Of a DNA stretch of 58,881 nt, positions 11,191-22,371 are shown one piece after another (positions within the stretch are counted from its first letter, which is position 1; every line of letters starts with the position of its first letter). The stretch is taken from NCBI GenBank assembly GCA_029204225.1, contig MU833261.1, forward strand, positions 1 to 58,881, given 5' to 3'. The DNA is from Diphasiastrum complanatum (Eukaryota; Streptophyta; Lycopodiopsida; Lycopodiales; Lycopodiaceae). Both the position numbers and the translations under genes were made by a program. The notes beneath the pieces were generated by a model. That model was not told the origin of the DNA. It worked only from the letters and a program-made list of their open reading frames with translations, and searched no databases.

Positions 11191-11308
11191 CATGTTCATT
11201 TAGTCAAGTGGAAGGATCAGCCAGTTGAGAATGCCACTTGGGAAAAAGATAGTATACTTCGACAGTTATATCCAGAGAGGACCAAGATAGCTCTTAAGGG
11301 GGAGAGAG
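11191..11308 (+). pseudogene. Gypsy (chromovirus) polyprotein tail with chromodomain
   Basis: The frame reads FHVHLVKWKDQPVENATWE and continues to ILRQLYPERTK, the usual end of a Ty3/gypsy integrase chromodomain (LVKWKGLPxxxATWE). Chromodomains steer integration to marked chromatin. Only the last 40 or so residues remain; everything upstream is missing at the junction with element C. A purine tract (AAGGGGGAGAG) and an LTR follow immediately, as expected at a gypsy 3' end. Confidence 0.82.
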
Positions 11309-11762
11309 TGTTACAAGACCATAACAGTACCGACCCAACAGTACATTTGAAAAGAGCTAACCACCAGAGGGTAGAGGACAGTGGAGTCAGAGGCCTGCAT
11401 GCATACCGTGCAGTTGGTATGAGGGCCAGTGATGCGCATGCAGACACATGTGGATGTGTGCATGACAGTTAGGGGCCATGTGATCCTTCAGTGATGGATT
11501 GGGACCCCACATGCAACAGTAGTCCATGCATGCAACATGAACAATGGGCGTTGGCAATAACTACCACCTACCGCTCCTATGTAAACTCACATTGGGCTAG
11601 GAGGGGCATTCTATAAGAGAGTGCATTGGCTAGGTGGATCAGACTAGCTTTGTCTTTTTTGTGGTTATGTTGTTCCTAACACATTGTGAAGTTCATGCTT
11701 TGCATATAATAATAATAAATGGCCTTGCAGGCCAATATCTCACATGCCATTCTCTTCCAACA
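11309..11762 (+). repeat. Gypsy 3' LTR (element T)
   Basis: It begins TGTTACAAGACC after the purine tract and ends TTCCAACA, 454 bp. CTATAAGAGAG near 11,610 is a likely TATA box. GCATGC/TGCATG-rich words fill 11,390-11,530. No partner LTR is in the window. Confidence 0.7.
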
Positions 11763-11765
11763 ATT

Positions 11766-12252
11766 TGTACAATCATAGGTATACAAATTTCTACTATCTG
11801 ATGTTTGCAAATAGTCATTTGTAAAACTTTAAAAGGTTTGTATGGTGTTAATAATTTTGAGATTGAATCATAGCCCTCTAAACATGATACATATGTTGCA
11901 ATTACAAGGTTCTACATATACCAAAAAGGTTGGCCTTGGCCGCTCAAGCAATTTCATTCCATGAATTTTTACCAAATTATGTTTGAATTAGTCATTTTTT
12001 CTCAGCTTTAAAAGGTTTGTATAATGCTCATAACCCATGTTTTGAGCATAAACCAATAAACTGGGACATACATTTCGTATTTAACACTACATATTTACCA
12101 AAATCGTGTGCCAACTGCCATGGGCCATTTTTTTTCTCATTAATTTTTAGGATTTGATTTGGGCACCTAGTAACTTGTAATTCAACTTATTGATGTTTTG
12201 TGTGGTGTCGCTTCCGATGCCTTGTCGAACTGCCTTGTTGAACTACATCACA
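11766..12252 (-). repeat. Probable 3' LTR of gypsy element E
   Basis: On the minus strand a purine run (TGGGGGGAA) ends at 12,253 and is followed by TGTGATGTAGTTC. The stretch could end at CA at 11,766. The right boundary is supported by the PPT and by the gypsy coding sequence just before it; the left boundary is a guess. No coding sequence is visible. Confidence 0.4.
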
Positions 12253-12338
12253 TTCCCCCCAACACACTAGTGATATGGTGAGTGACTAGTTTACGTCTCC
12301 CTAACATTGAGAATACTTTCTAGCTCATGTGGAAGTTG

Positions 12339-12840
12339 CTAAGAATCCTCGAGAGGAACTAGAACATTGTCCCTGACTAGATTATCTGATCTAGTTAAAG
12401 CCCTTCGTAACCGACTAATATGGAAAATTGGATGGATTTTAGTGCTGGTCAGGAGTTCTAGCTCATAGAAAACTTCGTCTCTTATACTAATATTGGTAAA
12501 CGAACCACAATACCCAGGAAAAAACTTATCACACACTCCTGTTTTGACGATTTTAGAGTCATCTGAAACTCGAAGAAATACTTTCTCACCAGGGGAGAAT
12601 TGAACATCCCATCTGTGCGGATCTGCATATTGCTTAGATCGATCCTGGGCTTGCCTAATGTTGTGCTTAGCATGTTCTACCATTTGGTTTAGGTCTTTTA
12701 AAAAGTTTTTTTTTGCTGCTTCTACCTTTTCATGTTTAAACCCTATTATTGTGGGTGAGTGTGGCTGAAAACAATACATTAGCATGAATGGGCTGTATCC
12801 CATAGCTGAATGCTTGTTATAAGCAAACTGACTTGCTCAT
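12339..12840 (-). pseudogene. Gypsy element E integrase C-terminal part
   Basis: Minus strand from 12,840: FAYNKHSAMGYSPFMLMYCF, then an alpha-helical stretch, FSPGEKVFLRV, CDKFFPGYCGSF and IHPIFHISRLRRAL. These are the C-terminal integrase segment and GPF/Y-like module of Ty3/gypsy pol. The stretch is open for 154 codons. The upstream part of the same integrase lies at 17,539-17,960, separated by copia element D. About 90 residues including the catalytic Glu are missing at the junction. Confidence 0.88.
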
Positions 12841-13322
12841 GTCTATTTGTTGGTCATCCCTACTTTATAGGACCTACGCCTAAGTTTAAGGTGAAAATTT
12901 GACCAACTAGCTACCTACCAAGCATAACTCTAGGATCTAGGCTAGGGTTTCAGTTTAGAGCAAAAAGAGTGAGTTAACTTCCTTATTACATGCTGGAAAT
13001 CCACCTAACTTCAAGAAGGAAGTCGAGTTTGCTATGTATTTCAAGCTCCCATTGTGAGAAGATAGAATCTTTTTGGAGCTCATTGGCAATTTCAAGCTAG
13101 TTCACTATATAGATTGAGTTTTTGTGATCCAAATGAAGCCAAATCAATTTCTACTTATTTCTCAGGTTGGAGGCCGTACTAAATCTTGTTGTTTGTCAAA
13201 TTGCCAATCTAGATCAACTTTTTGATGACTAGTTTTCTGATAGATTGCTAAGCAAACATCCAAACAATCTTGTGGATCTTTTGTAGATCCATCATATGGT
13301 CCTAAATTACAGTACTTTCACA
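12838..13322 (+). repeat. Element D 5' LTR, truncated
   Basis: Matches 16,993-17,538 and ends TACTTTCACA directly before the PBS. The first about 155 bp of the 3' LTR have no counterpart. A 55-bp segment after AGGCCGTACT (13,171-13,180) that carries CACACGTGTG in the 3' LTR is absent here. Confidence 0.88.
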
Positions 13323-13334
13323 TGGTATCAGAGC
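13323..13334 (+). other. Element D primer-binding site
   Basis: TGGTATCAGAGC directly after the LTR, matching the 3' end of initiator Met-tRNA. Confidence 0.9.
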
Positions 13335-13759
13335 CAAGTACAAGAGCATAAGCCATTGATCTAATGCAAATCCATTTTTAGCAAGTTTTGGTGCTAAAAA
13401 CTAGTATTGAGAGGGCAAGCTAGAATCTTGATTTTGGTGAGGAGATTTGATCCCAAACTTGGTAGGGGTCCAAATCCATACCGTCCACATGTGTGGGCAC
13501 CTTTGAACCTGCATTTAATGCATGGTATTCATTTGATCCAAAAAAATTCAATTTGTGAGCTTTTGATGTAATTTTTGGTGGAAATCTTAGCATAAGCTAC
13601 CAAGATTGAGTGCCATTGATTAGATTTGACATAGAGTGATGAAATCTAATTAATCTAGGCTGAAATCAGGTCCTCTAAACTTGTTTTACAGGTCTTGAAA
13701 GTACATCAAAAAGTGTGAGGGAGATTTAGTCATGTTATTGTCCAAAAATAGCCAAAATT

Positions 13760-14107
13760 GGCAAGATTTGATTGTAAGTAGATTTCACATCATCTTATCT
13801 TCATACTAACTTTGTGAGAGAGTGCTAGAACTGAGATCTTAAGTCCATTTGTTGGATTAGAAATCTAATTTGAGTGAAACACTACAAGAGAGAGACCTTA
13901 GTGAGTTTCTAGAAGCAATCAAATCCATTTCTTGGCAAGATTTGTTTGAAAGTAGTTTTCACTTCATCTTATCTTCATTCCAGCTTTGTGAGGAAGTGAT
14001 CGAACTGTGATTGTAAGTCCATTTGTTGGATTAAAAATCAAATTTGAGCGAAACACTACAAGTGTGAGACCTTTGTGAGTTTCAAGTCAATCAAATCTAT
14101 TTCTTGT
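13760..14107 (+). repeat. Tandem 174-bp duplication in the element D leader
   Basis: Two adjacent units, 13,760-13,933 and 13,934-14,107, both begin GGCAAGATTTG and share most of their sequence, including TCATCTTATCTTCAT and GTCCATTTGTTGGATTA. The second unit ends just before gag. Confidence 0.8.
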
Positions 14108-14127
14108 TTGTAGAAGTCACTAGTAAG

Positions 14128-14655
14128 ATGGGATCTGCTAGAGCATACCTTCTAGAAGCTAGTGAGAGATTGAATTCTACAAATTATGCTATTTGGAAGG
14201 TTAGGATGGAATCACTCTTGGTGCTCCAGGACCTTTATGAGTTCTTGATTGAGGATGAAGATGAATCTCTAGGTGTACAAGAGTTAGCTAGATACAAGAA
14301 GAGATTTAGGCTTGCACTTCATTGTGTGAAGATGAATGTGAGCAATGATTTGTTGAGAGAAGTATCAGCATGTACTAGTGCTAAAGAGGCTTCGGAGTCC
14401 TTAAAATCAATCTATGAATCTAGTAACACTTCAAGAGTACTCATGCTTAGCAATCAGATTTTGCAAAGCATGAAGAGAAGTGAGGAGAGGGATTATGTAC
14501 TCAGAATCAAGTCTCTAAATAGGGAGTTGGCTTCCATTGGAGAGAAGATTCATGATGGAGAGCTTGTACAAATTGTTCTAATGGTCTAGGAGACGACTTT
14601 GGAAATTTGGTCCAAATTTTTGCCATCCAAGACACTTTGCCAACTATAGAACATA
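14128..14655 (+). pseudogene. Element D gag (N-terminal two thirds)
   Basis: Starts at ATG 14,128 (MGSARAYLLEASERLNSTNY, then WKVRMESLL). This is the same layout as the gag of the intact element, so I prefer it to the in-frame TTG at 14,104. The UBN2 core follows: CVKMNVSNDLLREVSACTSA, YVLRIKSLNREL and LVQIVLM, then a stop at 14,587 in LNGLGDDF by frameshift. Homology runs on (DFGNLVQIFAIQDTLP) to about 14,655, where the minus-strand fragment F begins. The zinc knuckle and protease are missing. Confidence 0.88.
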
Positions 14656-15795
14656 TAACAATCCATGGGTTAACGTGCCCTTCACATAATGAAGAATTCT
14701 CTTCGCTGCTTTCCAATGAATCTCTCTAGGAAAAGCCATGAATCGACTTACAACGCTTACAACATAACTTATGTCAGGATGAGTAGTTGTGAGATAAATC
14801 AACGAACCAACTAATTGACCAAATAAAGTGGCATCAACTAGTGCACTCTCATCCTGGTTAGATAGTTTCTTACCAACCTCCACAGGTGTGGATACTGGCT
14901 TGCTGTCGCACATTTTGAAATGCCTCAAAATCTCATTCACGTACTTTGTTTGTGTTAGTGCGATGTTATTGCAACCTTGCCATACTCCCAAACAATAGTG
15001 CATCAAGCCAAGATTAGTCATATCAAAACTAGAAGATAAGTCTTTCTTGATTGCACAAATCAAATTATCATCATTTCTTGTGATTATGAGGTCATCTACG
15101 TATAGCACAATCAGTGTGATACTAGAGTGACGAGCAAAGTAGAAAGATTGAAATTTGAAGAAGTGCGTATCAAACCTCTAGAAAGGAGATGCTCATCAAA
15201 GTGGCTATACCAAGCACGTGGTGCTTGTCTCAATCCATACAAGGCTTTCTTCAGCTTGCAGACTTTGTCTTCCATGCCATGTATCACAAAGCCACTAGCT
15301 TGTTCCATGTACAATTCGTCTTCAAGTTTACCATTTAGGAATGCGGACTTTACATCTATCTGATGTAGATTCCATCCAAATAGTGCCTCCAAAGCAATCA
15401 TTATGTGAAGTGTATTCCACTTGGCCACAGGAGTGAAGGTCTCTTTGTAGTCAATGCCCTTACTTTGGGCATAGCCCTTCACTACAGGCCTTGCTTTGTG
15501 TTTTGCAATAGTTCCATCGGCATTGTACTTTGTCCTGTATACCCATTTGTTGCCAATGGGTCTTTTAACCTTTGGAAGATCCACTATCTCCCATGTGTCA
15601 TGTTGTTTGATGGAATCAATCTCCTCCTGCATTGATTTTTGCCATATCTCCTGATTTTTGGCCTCCTCAAAGCAAGAGGGTTTAGTAGATGAAATAATGT
15701 CACTCATAAGTGCAAGATTTACCTGAAACTTGTCAAGTTCCTTCCTCTCTCGTGTGGAATGCCACAACTCTCTCTCCTTGTTGGCTCGACAATTT
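14656..15795 (-). pseudogene. Embedded copia RT fragment F (different lineage)
   Basis: Minus strand, lying opposite to its host element D. From 15,767: KPSCFEEAKNQEIWQKSMQEE, WEIVDLPKVKRPIGNKWVYR, KARPVVKGYAQ, DVKSAFLNGKLEDELYMEQ and YGLRQAPRAWY. A frameshift near 15,110 leads to MLYVDDLIITRND (active-site YVDD), LFGQLVGSLIYLTTTHPDISY and WKAAKRILHYVKGT. It is reverse transcriptase plus connection only, cut at both ends, with no LTRs. Its wording (NKWVYRTKYNADG, DVKSAFLNG) differs from the other copia elements here, so it came from another lineage. Most motifs look intact, with about one frameshift. Confidence 0.9.
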
Positions 15796-15813
15796 ACCCT
15801 TCCTTGTCACTCA

Positions 15814-16760
15814 TGTGTTTAGTATACCATTTGGGTAACTTATGTTGAGGTGATCCGCTACGAGGTGAATAGGAATCCCATGGTGACAATGGCCGAGTTA
15901 TCAAATTGCATGCAAATTTTCCATTCAAGTGTGCATCTTGCAAGGATGGTGAGCATTGGAGGGTCTACTTTCTTTGAGTACTTGTTGGATATTATTAGTA
16001 GACATGGAGTGACTTGTTTCTTATCTTTAAGATCTATGGTGTTTAGTACTCTTTATGACAAGATAATGAAATTAGATGCTTTCAAATCTCCATTTGTTGT
16101 TGATAAAGCAATTTCATTGGATAATTATTTTTGTAATAGTTTGAATAGTGTCATAAAAGGTGAAACATCATTTGTATTGAAAATCTTTGAGTCCACATGC
16201 TTTGAGCATGATCATTACAATGTAAGGACCAAATATTATCCTATTTCAATGATAGGAATAATGGTAGTGTTTTGCTCTTCAAGTAGAGATTGTAGAATCT
16301 ACTTGTTTTCCATCAAAGAAGTTGTCAATGGTGGAAATGTGATCTTTCAAAAGTGGAAGATTTGTAAACTTGAAGAAGCACCTTTGGATCAACACCTTAT
16401 TCAATTCATTGATGGTTTGGAGTCAAGTCAAGTGGAGGAGCAAGCTCAAGACCCAAGGACTCCAAGAAGACCCTTGAGTATCAAGATGGAGCCATCAAGG
16501 CTCAATCATGTGGATCAAGCGAGGCAAATTGTCTTTGGCAACATTATGTATGCACTTAATAGTTTTATTGATGTATCTTCAAGTGCACAAAATGCCTTGG
16601 AATCCATGGCTTGGCATGATGTATAGTTTTTGAAGTGTGCTACATGTATAAAGACACATTTGTGGAACATCTTGCAAGAGATCCTTTAAGAGGTGGTGAA
16701 AGATCCTTCATGGACATCATTCTCTATTGGAGTCTCAAAAGTTTCTTGTTTCTAGCTGGA
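15814..16760 (+). pseudogene. Element D integrase-linker remnant in a long open frame
   Basis: A plus-strand frame stays open from 15,814 to 16,625. It aligns, weakly but in order, with copia integrase: FHSSVHLARMVSIGGS for HSDVH...NGGS (catalytic Asp now Ser), LLDIISRHG for FIDDYSRY, NYFCNSLNSVIKGET for the ANYLxNR segment and GIMVVFCSSSRD for GIMLGYASSS. Next come IYLFSIKEVVNGGNVIF for YLPS...RDVIF and the linker EEQAQDPRTPRRP and MEPSRL. The DNGGE-to-VAER part is deleted, so no active site remains. Past the stop, ERSFMDIIL resembles a scrap of the RT end. The frame is open but the enzyme is dead. Confidence 0.7.
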
Positions 16761-16827
16761 TTTTTTAGACACTTCTAAAAGAATTCATTCATCTTGAAAG
16801 AGAGTTGTAAATAGATCAAGCTAAATT

Positions 16828-16837
16828 TGAGGAGGAG
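16828..16837 (+). other. Element D polypurine tract
   Basis: TGAGGAGGAG directly before the TGTGAAG start of the 3' LTR. Confidence 0.75.
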
Positions 16838-17538
16838 TGTGAAGAATTGCCAAAAATTGGCAAATCTAGCTTGATCAAAAACCATGTAGAACTTTGTAAA
16901 TATTGTGTATAATTGGGTTCCACACATGGAAGGCCAAGATGCCATGTGGTAACCCACTCCTAATGTAGGTTAGGTCAAGTCAAGAGAGTTGGTCATGTCT
17001 ATTTGTTGGTCATTCCTACTTTATAGGACCTACACCTAAGTTTAAGGTGAAAATTTGACCAACTAGCTACCTACCAAGCATAACTCTAGGATCTAGACTG
17101 AGGTTTCATTTTAGGGCAAGAAGAGCGAGTTAACTTCCTTATTACATGATGGAAATCCACCTAACTTTAAGAAGGAAGTCGAATTTGCTATGTATTCAAG
17201 CTCCCATTGTGAGAAGATAGAATCTTTTTGGAGCTCATTGGCAATCTCAAGCTAGTTCACTATGTACATTGAGTTTTTGTGATCCAAATGAAACCAAATC
17301 AATTTCTACTTGTTTCTCAGGTTGAAGGCCGTACTAAAGCCTGTAGTACACACGTGTGGGCTTGGATTTCAATGTTGATCAATGCTTTTGCTTGTTAATG
17401 CTTGTTGTTTGTCAAATTCCCAATCTAGATCAACTTTTTTGATGACTAGTTTTTTGATAGATTGTTAAGCAAGCATCAAATCACTCTTGTGGATATTTTG
17501 TAAATCCATTTTTGGTCCTAAAGTATAGTACTTTCACA
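16838..17538 (+). repeat. Element D 3' LTR
   Basis: 701 bp, from TGTGAAGAATTGCC to TACTTTCACA. The last about 545 bp pair with the 5' LTR. It carries AGGCCGTACT (17,326-17,335) and CACACGTGTG (17,349-17,358). Minus-strand gypsy integrase resumes right after it. Confidence 0.9.
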
Positions 17539-17960
17539 ACTTACTATCCCGGCTATCGAGTATTTCGAAGGAAGACTGTATAGTTTAAAAATCTCATCAA
17601 TAAATAACCTTGATAACTCTAGAGCTCTAATGATTGTTTTGGTTTGAAAAAAGTGAGTCATTTTGGTCAAACGGTCAGTTGTGACCCATATAGCATCATG
17701 ACCCTTCTGGGTCTTAGGCAGGCCTACTATAATATCTATGGAATTACTTTTCGATCTACCAGCAGGTATTTTTAGAGTTGTAACAACCCTCACATACCTT
17801 TAGATGTCCTGCTTTATTAATCTGACACTTCTGGCAACTGATTACATATTGTTGGATGTCCTTTTTTATACTGGGCCAGAAGAATTGCCTATAAAGAAGC
17901 TCATAGGTCTTCTGAATACCTGGGTGCCCCATACTAGGATTGGTGTCTAAAATCCTTTAA
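17539..17960 (-). pseudogene. Gypsy element E integrase N-terminal and core part
   Basis: Minus strand from 17,960: MGHPGIQKTYELLYRQFFWP, then SCQKCQINKAGH (the CxxC of the zinc-binding domain), a frameshift, and IDIIVGLPKTQKGHDAIWV (first core Asp), TDRLTKMTHF and FIDEIFKLYSLPS. In a shifted frame, DSRDSK marks the second Asp region at the edge of element D. Several frame changes are needed. It is the 5' continuation of 12,339-12,840. Confidence 0.85.
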
Positions 17961-20342
17961 ATCAGGGGCACATACTCTATTTTTGTAGAGTAGATACTGA
18001 TGGAATATTGTTTCATTTGAATCCTTGGGAACACTGACCCTCAACCACTATTGGAATACTTGGGTAATTTTACAGACTCGAATCCTCAACGTCATCAGAT
18101 GTATGCTTGGACTCTTTATCCTCAACGAATGCTATCGTATACTTGGATGAACTGTCTTGAGAATTTGTAAATTTTTGCTCTAGATTGTATTCTAGGAGAA
18201 ATGAGGACCCTACTGACATTTTCCCTTCAAAGATTCTAATAAACTGATTTCCAAGTATTGTATTTTTTGTTTATGTCTGATAAAGCATACTGGTCTATAT
18301 CTGATAGACAATTGAGCTTTCCGACCACCAAGCTCTCGACTAATTTTGTGACTCTCATAATTAGCCTTAATCTTAAACTGAAAACTGAGTTAAGCACTAC
18401 AATGCTTTCCTATCTCAAGGTATAAATGCATGAAAAAAAGGTTTCCAATGACTGATCTCCTTTCTCTTCGCCTTAAGAACATTCGTCATCTTTGACAAAT
18501 CTTTAGACTAGCGGCTCTATCTTTGAGAGTCTGATGTGTATCTGATATTTGTTCGGATTCACATGAATAAGACAATATTCGATCTATTGTGCCCATTGGT
18601 ACTTCAAATAAATCGGTGTCCCATACCACCGACTTACCTTTCAGAACTAATGAACATGAAAATGACTAACTAATCTTGTGATAACGCTTATAGGTCAACG
18701 TCCCAGACCATCGGACTATTTGATAGTGTTATCACCATGATGACTAATCTTATCATTTGAATGCATGTTAATCCCATCTAGAGAGGTGACATGACTCGAT
18801 GGTTATCCAATTTGTTGTTAGACAATAAGCTCAAAGGGTTGTCGATTTGGCTTATTGCCAAAATATGACCTTAGACATAGCCCTAAGAATCATTTGAGTT
18901 GTCAAAGAGTCATTGAAAGTTTACATTGTAACTCACCATATCCTTGGCTTGTCTTTTGGTCCATATTAGGGTCTACTCATGGGATACTGATAAAGGTAAC
19001 TAACCACCCATAATCCCATGTCTCTTTAGTTTATTTGCTGATCCTTATGGATTTAGGTAAAATATTGCATTTCTCAACCTATGTACAACTCTTTGTACTG
19101 AGAAATGAGTGATTATATCAAAACTTTATGGATTTTATCAATTCAAGAAACTGATTGAACCTCTTTAACTTACATAGAAATGACTGAACTTAATGTCTGT
19201 AAAATGGTTCACCTCGGAGATACTATCCTAAGTAAGTCATATGATCTTCTTAAGTTGCAAATCTAGCATATGAAGCATGCAAATTACAAGAAACTGGTTG
19301 CATTCAATTTTAAACAAATTGAAAGAATTTATTTTTTTAAGAGATGGTAAACCCAATACATGAAATCTTGCAAAAAAAAAACTACTGTCTATCAACAATT
19401 TAAAACTAATCTAACCTCTTAACTTTGCAAGGAAATCTAGTTCATATTCATTTTTCTTGGACATTTTTCCACTTGTTGAGGAAAGTCTATAGGATGTCGA
19501 GATTCTATCCTTTGTTGTGGGCTATTAAATGTAGTCGGTTTTAGGTCTTTGGAATTACTGAAAATAGACCTAATGACATTTTCCTAAATCTGAGAGATTT
19601 ATGGAAGAACTGGTAGGGGCTGAAAACTGGTAACTAAGAACTACTATGTGTTGACAACTAAGAAGCACTAAATTTGGTGACCTTAGTTTGACCAAAAGGT
19701 CAATGTTTCAAATCAACAAATAATTACACATTAGCTAGGGCTACTTTTATTCATCCACTTTGGTTACTATTTAAAGTATTGTTTCTTAGTTATGTATTGC
19801 TCATCGACATCCATTTAGCTATTAATGCTTGGGCTTTTAATTCATCATTGTCTCTCACTAGAGAAAATGAAGTTTCCTCAAGAGTGGCCATATCAGAATG
19901 TAAACAAAAAAACATAAATCCAGATAAAGTAGAACTTATAAAGAAAAGAGAATGAAAGCTTATCTCTTGCTTAGGATCGTTGGCAAAAATACTATCCAAG
20001 AAATCCCTTAAGCTTTGAACTAGCACTTGCTTAATCTGCAACTTGATGGAAACTTGTGGACTGGAAATTAATATTTGATGATGAATCAGATGCTGGTTTC
20101 CTACTCCAATCTGTGTACTTTTGGTAGTTAGATGGCTTTGTGTTGGATTTCTATACTCAGCCTCAAATCCGTTCAATAATGAGCATTCGAAAACCCCCTT
20201 GCCGAAGTTGAACTTCGCATTTTTTGGACCTTCGCATTTTTCGCACCTTCATATTTTTCACAGTTCGGGCTTTTCACACTTCAGGGTTGACAAAATCCGA
20301 CTCAATCGGCTTCAAAATCCAGCAATAAGAGGAAGATGAAGT
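17961..20342. other. No recognisable gene; probable decayed gypsy E pol on the minus strand at its left
   Basis: From 17,961 to about 18,300 minus-strand frames give faint traces of the pol segment between RNase H and integrase (LEISLLESLKGK-like, KYTIAFVED). Farther right I see only AT-rich sequence with no motif. The open stretch 19,790-20,176 (-) has no feature I recognise. Direct coding is unlikely. Confidence 0.5.
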
Positions 20343-22371
20343 AGCCTTTATGACCAAGGTCAGAGAACAACATGATATTGATTCTTGGTATCTAGACTCT
20401 GGAGCAGCTCAACATATGACTCACCATCACGACTGGTTCAAAGACTGCAAGTCATTCACCCACTGTTGAGTTGTGCAACTTGGAGACAACTCATCTCATT
20501 CTATCAAGGGTGAAGAAACAGTCAGGTCAAATTTCATAAAGGTGAAGTCAAGTTATTGTCCAACATTCTCCACATTCCAAATCTGACCAAAAATCTGCTC
20601 TCAGTTAGCAAAATCACTTTTTCAGGTCAGAGGGTCGAATTCATTATAGAGGGCTGCACCATACTCGATAAGTCTTAAAAAGTTTAAGCTTTCGGTAGAT
20701 GCTGTGGCTATCTTTACAAGCTTAGTCACTATTACTCGACAAAGAGTCAAGCTTTTTATACATCTACTTCTGAATCAACTGTGCTCTGGCATTTTAGATT
20801 AGGCCATCTTAATTTCAATAGTATTTAGCAACTGTCGACTCCAAAACCTAGTACAAGATCTTCCTTCAATTAGAAAACCAACTTCTCTATGTGAAAATTG
20901 TATTATCAGCAAGCAAGCTAGAAGTTCTTTTATTTTTGATTCAGTTCATACCTCCAAAGGTTTGCTTGATCTTGTACATATAGCGACATATGTGGCCCGA
21001 TGCAGATTGCTTCCACAAGGGAAGCTCTCTATTTTCTAACCTTCATTGATGACTTCTCTCGAAGGACTACTACTTATTTTTTAAAGAACAAATTAGAACT
21101 GTCAAGTTCTTCAAGCAATTCAAGATGTCTACTAGAAATTAGACCCAGAGGAAGATCAAAGCTCTACACACTGATGGACGGGGAGAATATATCTTCACAA
21201 AATTCAAGGAATTCTACAAAGCCAACAAAATATATCAACAGTACACAACAAGCTACTCACCTCAGTCCAATGGTGTAGTTGAAAGGAAGAATCAGACACT
21301 CGTCGAAAGTGCCAAGAGCATGTTGGCCCATGTCTCTCTTCCAAAGAAATTCTGGGCAGAAGCTGTTACTACAATAGCCTATATTCAAAACTGATCTATT
21401 ACAAAGGCCCTAAATGACAAGACACCTTATGAGGTGTGGACAAGATTGAAGCCATCACTCAAAATATTCGAGTGTTCGGATGCATAGCTTATGCTCAACT
21501 CCCTGAAGATTTAAGAAAGAAACTGGATGATACCAACATAAAGTTGATTTTCATCAGCTATTCTCCAAACACAAGGCATACAAGCTCTGCAACCTGGATA
21601 CTCAGAAATCATTCATCAGTAGAGATGTCATTTTCGTGAAAGACAAATTCATTGACCGCAAGGGGAAAGCTCCATCGACTTTCAATTCTAGAGTCGACAA
21701 CTTTGAACTCGGAATAGATCACAAGATCAACACCGACTCCGACAATAAGTCTGAACCTCGACAAGTTGAATCACATCAGAGGATCAAAGTTCAACCTAGA
21801 AGATTGAACCGATCCAGATAGCCTCCGTCCCGATTTATGGATGATCTAGTCTGCTACTTTGTGTAGGAACCAACCACTGTTTCTGAGGCAATGTCTTCTA
21901 CACCTAATGCTGATCAATGGAAAGCAGCAATGGACACCGAATTAGATTCTCTTATAGAGAATCAAACATGGGCACTAGCTCAGCTGCCAAAGGATTGAAA
22001 TCCGATTCCATGCAAATAGATTTTTAAGGTGAAGGATGACGTTGAGGGAAAGCTAAATTGGTACAAGGCCAAGCTAGTCGCCAAAGGCTATTCCCAGATT
22101 CCATAACTGGATTATTCCAAAACCTTCAGCCCAATTGTCAAGCATGTTTCGATCCGACTACTACTCTCCTTTACAGCCACAACAGATCTCAAAGTCCATC
22201 AAATGGATGTCCAGACTACTTTTCTCAATGGGACTATCGAAGAGGAAATTTGTATATTGCAGTCAGAGAGATACGAACTGAAGGGTAAGCAACAACACCT
22301 TGTATGCAAAATCCACAAGGCTCTCTATGGGCTGAAACAGTCACCCAGAGACTGATTCTAGAAAATCAACA
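20343..22371 (+). pseudogene. Old Ty1/copia pol fragment (element J)
   Basis: Plus-strand relic with many stops and frame changes. In order: protease LDSGAAQHMTHH (catalytic Asp kept) and VQLGDN; an integrase zinc-binding trace LCENCIISKQA; core scraps FIDDFSR near 21,040, RWTGRIYLHK-like, SPQSNGVVERKN near 21,265 (catalytic Glu) and KFWAEAVTT; IRVFGCIAYAQLPEDLRKKLDD; the linker; RT start EAMSSTPNADQWKAAMD, the NWYKAKLVAKGYSQ region and VHQMDVQT; and GLKQSPRD near 22,345. It ends there against a solo LTR. The lineage differs from the A1/B/M elements and the decay is heavier, so it is old. Confidence 0.8.

Larger units (their letters stand above)
12838..17538 (+). mobile_element. Ty1/copia element D (5'-truncated, internally rearranged)
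   Basis: A 5' LTR lacking its first about 155 bp, PBS, leader with a tandem repeat, gag, an embedded minus-strand RT fragment (F), a degenerate integrase-linker region, PPT and a 701-bp 3' LTR. It was inserted into gypsy E integrase. Protease, most of RT and RNase H are gone, so it could only move in trans, if at all. Confidence 0.85.

Noticed and set aside
15814-16625. Open frame in D considered as captured host-gene cargo
   Set aside because: HSSVH, GGS, GIMVVF, IYLFS, TPRRP and MEPSRL fall in integrase-linker order, so it is a decayed pol segment.
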